Assembly: GCF_001708505.1 (NCBI RefSeq)
Contig: NZ_CP015992.1
Coordinates: 558,001-622,000 of the forward strand
DNA: 64,000 nt
Source: Pseudomonas sp. TCU-HL1
GTDB taxonomy: Bacteria > Pseudomonadota > Gammaproteobacteria > Pseudomonadales > Pseudomonadaceae
Direction of reading: 5' to 3'
Shown here: piece after piece, positions 61,579 to 64,000 of the stretch
How positions within the stretch are numbered: the stretch's first letter is position 1
Layout of the letters: each line of letters begins with the position of its first letter
Notes under the pieces: generated by a model
The model's database searches: none
Seen by the model: the letters and a program-made list of their open reading frames with translations, nothing else
What the model was told of the DNA's origin: nothing
Position numbers and translations under genes: made by a program

Positions 61579-62916
61579 TCAGCCGAGATCGCCCTGGGGC
61601 TGGGCACGGCGGAACAGGACGGGCACTGCGAGGTAGCCGAGGAAGGCCACCAGGAAGGCCGCCGGGGCTGAGCTGGTGGCCAGGTCGGCATCGCCACTGG
61701 TGTGCAGGGCGATACCGACCGACGCCGAGACGAGCCAGGCGAACAGGCCGCGGGCGCGGAAGGCTGGCAGGCCGTCGAGGCGGTACTGCGCGGTGCGCGA
61801 GAAGAGGATGTGCGCCAGGGTGATGGCCACCCAGCCGACGATGAAGATGCTCTGGTAGGCCAGCGCCTGGAGGATGTAGCTGAACACGTCCAGCAGCATC
61901 AGCAGGTAGACCACCGCCCCCGTCAGCAGCGCCCACGCAACATAAGGCACGTGCGCCAGGCCCAGGTGGGCGAAGAAGGCTTGCATGTTGGTGGCGGCGA
62001 GGAAAAAGTTGCCAGTGTTGATGCGCGTCTGGCTGATCCAGACGAACAGCAGGCCGGCCAAGCCCATCAGCTTGATGATTGCCAGCACCACCGACACTTC
62101 GCTCAAGCCACCGTCAGTGGGGATGGTGGCAGCAAGGAAGATGCCCACCAGACCGTTGAGCAGGAAGGCGACGGCATAGAAAGGCATGCCGAAGTTGAAA
62201 TGGGCGTGGTAGCGGCTGTCTTCCTGGCGCCCGAAGCGGGCGTAGTCCCAAGTGTACATCATCAGCACCCACACACCCATGAAGTAGGTGAAGCAGTTCC
62301 ACCAGCCGTGCTCGACCGGCCCGCCTTCCGGCGCCATGGCCAGCCAGGCGGGCGAGTAGCCGTACTCGGCGATGGCCATCGCCACCGCTGCCACCAGGCC
62401 GATCAGGTAGAAGGGCAGCAGTACGCCGTTGAGCTTGTCGAGCCAGCGCATGGCGTTGCCGAAGATCAGTAACACGCTGTAGCAGACCACCAGCAGGAAG
62501 GCGCCATGCAAGCCAATAGCAGGGAGGTAGTGCTGCAGGGCCACTGCCATCACAGAGCCTTCGAAGACGCTGTAATAGATCGCCGTGGCGCTGAAAATCA
62601 GCGTGGCCAGCGCAGCGCCAGTCTTGCCGAACAGCACTTGGGAGAACTGCGCCACCGACAGCCCGGTGGCGATGGCGTGGCGGGTGATGACCGCATTGAT
62701 CACGCCGTAGCTGACCACCGACAGCACCAGGCCGATGATGGCATTGACCGTACCGTAGCCCATGGCCAGGGCGGCGGCGACCACCAGGTAGAACATCGCA
62801 CTGCAGATGCCCCACCAGGCCATTGTCAATGAGCCACGGCTGAGCCGCTGCGAGTCCGGCACTGCGCCTTGGGATTGTTCAGGGGATGAATCGTTGTTCG
62901 AGAGTGCACCAGCCAT
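61579..62916 (-). CDS. NCS1-family permease (cytosine/purine/hydantoin type)
   Basis: It is 445 residues with about twelve membrane helices. It starts with a short cytosolic tail, then SLTMAWWGICSAMFYLVVAAAL. VFEGSVMAVALQHYLPAIGL and the Trp-rich GWWNCFTYFMGVWVLMMYTWDYARFG are in line with CodB/Mhp1-type transporters. The presence next to hyuAB supports a hydantoin, uracil-like or related ligand. It is upstream of the porin, 66 nt apart. Confidence 0.85.
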   Translation of the reverse strand: MAGALSNNDSSPEQSQGAVPDSQRLSRGSLTMAWWGICSAMFYLVVAAALAMGYGTVNAIIGLVLSVVSYGVINAVITRHAIATGLSVAQFSQVLFGKTGAALATLIFSATAIYYSVFEGSVMAVALQHYLPAIGLHGAFLLVVCYSVLLIFGNAMRWLDKLNGVLLPFYLIGLVAAVAMAIAEYGYSPAWLAMAPEGGPVEHGWWNCFTYFMGVWVLMMYTWDYARFGRQEDSRYHAHFNFGMPFYAVAFLLNGLVGIFLAATIPTDGGLSEVSVVLAIIKLMGLAGLLFVWISQTRINTGNFFLAATNMQAFFAHLGLAHVPYVAWALLTGAVVYLLMLLDVFSYILQALAYQSIFIVGWVAITLAHILFSRTAQYRLDGLPAFRARGLFAWLVSASVGIALHTSGDADLATSSAPAAFLVAFLGYLAVPVLFRRAQPQGDLG

Positions 62917-63238
62917 GACCGTACCTTTCTTGTTGTTGGAGTGAGAGGCTCCAAGACAGTAAGAAAAACGGGCCGGTGTGGATTTGCGTTTGGCGCATGA
63001 GTTTTTGCGCTTGGGTGTACAGGGCAGGCCGTCGGCCTACAGCGTGAATGAATTCAGTCCGACAAAGAGGGTATGGCGTTGTATCGGCTTTTCTGTGGGG
63101 GCGAATTCATTTGAACTTGGGAAACCACGTCCTTAAGGCGTGGTCTTGAGTCATCGGCTCTGCCTGTGACGATTGAAATGTGCCGACTAGCAGGATGAAG
63201 TCGGGATTTTCTGTAGGAGCGAGGCGTGGCGGTTGTCT

Positions 63239-63310
63239 TGTAGGAGCCAGCTTGCTGGCGAAAGCGGTGCCACATTCGCGAGCAAGAACTCGGCGTCCCC
63301 CTTGCTCCAA
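63239..63310. repeat. REP pair (REPIN-like)
   Basis: TTGTAGGAGCCAGCTTGCTGGCGAA is followed, in inverted orientation, by TTCGCGAGCAAGAA and CTTGCTCCAACAA. A partial third copy (TGTAGGAGCGAGGCG) is at 63212. This is an inverted doublet of the same REP family as at 60271. Confidence 0.85.
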
Positions 63311-63410
63311 CAAGTCCAGCGGTGAGCCAGGCGCAGATGCCATGCTCCCCCCCCTTCTCGGGGGCAAAAAGCAGGTCCACGTTCTACGAACGTGGATGTT
63401 TACTCGCAAA

Positions 63411-63427
63411 GGGCCGCGTAGCGGCCC
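63411..63427 (-). terminator. Terminator of the GntR gene
   Basis: GGGCCGC pairs with GCGGCCC across a 3-nt loop and is followed by TTT on the minus strand, 14 nt after the stop. Confidence 0.7.
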
Positions 63428-63440
63428 CAAAACACGCCAA

Positions 63441-64000
63441 TCAACGCGCCGTATTACCCAACCCACCCGCCCGCATGATCTCGGCAATGATTGGCACCGG
63501 GGTCATCAGGTGGGTGCGCATCATCTCGCTGGCGCGCGCGGCGTCGCGGGCGAGGATGGCTTCCACCAGCGCGGCGTGTTCCTGGCGCTTGCGCTCCAGG
63601 GCTTCTTCGGAGAACACCGTCTGGGTCAGCCAGAGGTGGCGGTAGCGTTCGGCCTGGTCGAACAGGTAACTGCGGGCCTGCAACAGGTGCTTGGAGTTGC
63701 AGCCCGATGCGATGGCGGTGTGGAACGCCTTGTGGCGCTGGTCCCAGACATCCAGGCGCTGCTCGCGGGTTTTCACTTCCATCACCTTGGCCAGGGTATG
63801 GGACTGGGCCAGGATCGACGCTTCCCAGGCGTCGTCGCCGCGCTCGATGGCCAGGCCGACGATCATTGCTTCCAGGTTCGCGCGGGCGTCGTAGATGTCC
63901 TTCATCTCTTCCACGGACATGGGTGCCACGCGGTAGCCCTTCTGGCTGATGGCGACCACCAGCTTCTCCGCCACCAATTGCGACAGGGCTTCACGCAGCG
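63441..64000 (-). CDS. GntR-family (FCD/FadR-type) regulator, 5' end cut by the window
   Basis: The open frame runs from the window edge. The visible part starts in the wing of the DNA-binding domain (ALREALSQLVAEKLVVAISQ), followed by the FCD ligand-binding domain with EEMKDIYDARANLEAMIVGL, the metal-type His residues in DQRHKAFHTAI and ARASEMMRTHL. It ends IIAEIMRAGGLGNTAR. It is transcribed toward the permease-porin-hyu cluster and is likely its second regulator. A short paralogous fragment lies at the cluster's other end. Confidence 0.88.
   Translation of the reverse strand, partial: LREALSQLVAEKLVVAISQKGYRVAPMSVEEMKDIYDARANLEAMIVGLAIERGDDAWEASILAQSHTLAKVMEVKTREQRLDVWDQRHKAFHTAIASGCNSKHLLQARSYLFDQAERYRHLWLTQTVFSEEALERKRQEHAALVEAILARDAARASEMMRTHLMTPVPIIAEIMRAGGLGNTAR

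Larger units (their letters stand above)
62917..63440. other. Intergenic region with permease promoter, REP pair and terminator
   Basis: There is no gene in these 524 nt. It holds, from left to right, the leader of the permease gene, two REP elements, a perfect dyad CCACGTTC/GAACGTGG (63377-63395), and the terminator of the GntR gene. Confidence 0.6.

Noticed and set aside
55100..63977. GntR fragment and gene as recent flanking duplicates of a composite transposon
   Set aside because: The DNA identity is only moderate and the fragment is short; they look like paralogues, not transposon ends.

Overview
This is a high-GC Pseudomonas chromosome segment. The evidence is the gene order rmcA-rpoD-dnaG-rpsU / tsaD / plsY / folB-folK / cca / spoVR-yeaH-prkA / glpE-apaH-apaG-ksgA-pdxA-surA-lptD / amgK-murU / agtSR-agtABCD / rpe-gph-trpE. 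That order matches the rpoD-to-trpE block of Pseudomonas aeruginosa, with RpoD, LptD and TrpE of the expected lengths. The species cannot be fixed from the window.

Region 1 (1-37987) is core chromosome. It holds the macromolecular-synthesis genes (rpsU, dnaG, rpoD), a c-di-GMP/redox sensor cut by the window edge, tRNA modification and CCA addition, phospholipid and folate synthesis, and the SpoVR/YeaH/PrkA stress trio. It also holds the outer-membrane biogenesis genes surA and lptD, the AmgK-MurU peptidoglycan-recycling pair, a two-component system next to a polyamine/aminovalerate-type ABC importer, and rpe-gph-trpE. A short trp leader peptide with two Trp codons is embedded in frame at the 3' end of gph.

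Region 2 (about 37998-55200) is an integrated, partly decayed mobile region. It starts inside the first codons of trpG: only ATG plus five codons of trpG remain before foreign sequence. A P4-type tyrosine integrase follows, with three iterons against its start codon. Then come an intact IS256-family element with an 8-bp target duplication, an AT-rich ribbon-helix-helix-like protein, an AlpA regulator and a YagK/YfjJ (inovirus Gp2-like) protein with an HxH motif. After these lie a degenerate IS66-family element (nonsense mutation in tnpB, 43-nt insertion in tnpC), a truncated and frameshifted group II intron fused to the relic of a DUF499 anti-phage ATPase, and a minus-strand plasmid/ICE-type module (split zinc ribbon, DUF932, YqaJ exonuclease, RDF-like Cys-rich protein, RadC, small membrane protein). 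A second truncated group II intron, a truncated MFS transporter and a GntR remnant close the region.

Region 3 (about 55211-64000) looks like an intact catabolic cluster on the minus strand. It holds an AraC regulator, hydantoinase/oxoprolinase-type HyuA and HyuB, an outer-membrane porin, an NCS1-type permease, and a GntR/FCD regulator cut by the window end. It probably imports and hydrolyses a cyclic amide or related N-heterocycle; the substrate is not determinable here. The far end of the mobile element, where trpG should be rebuilt, is not in the window, so it is open whether Region 3 is cargo or chromosome.
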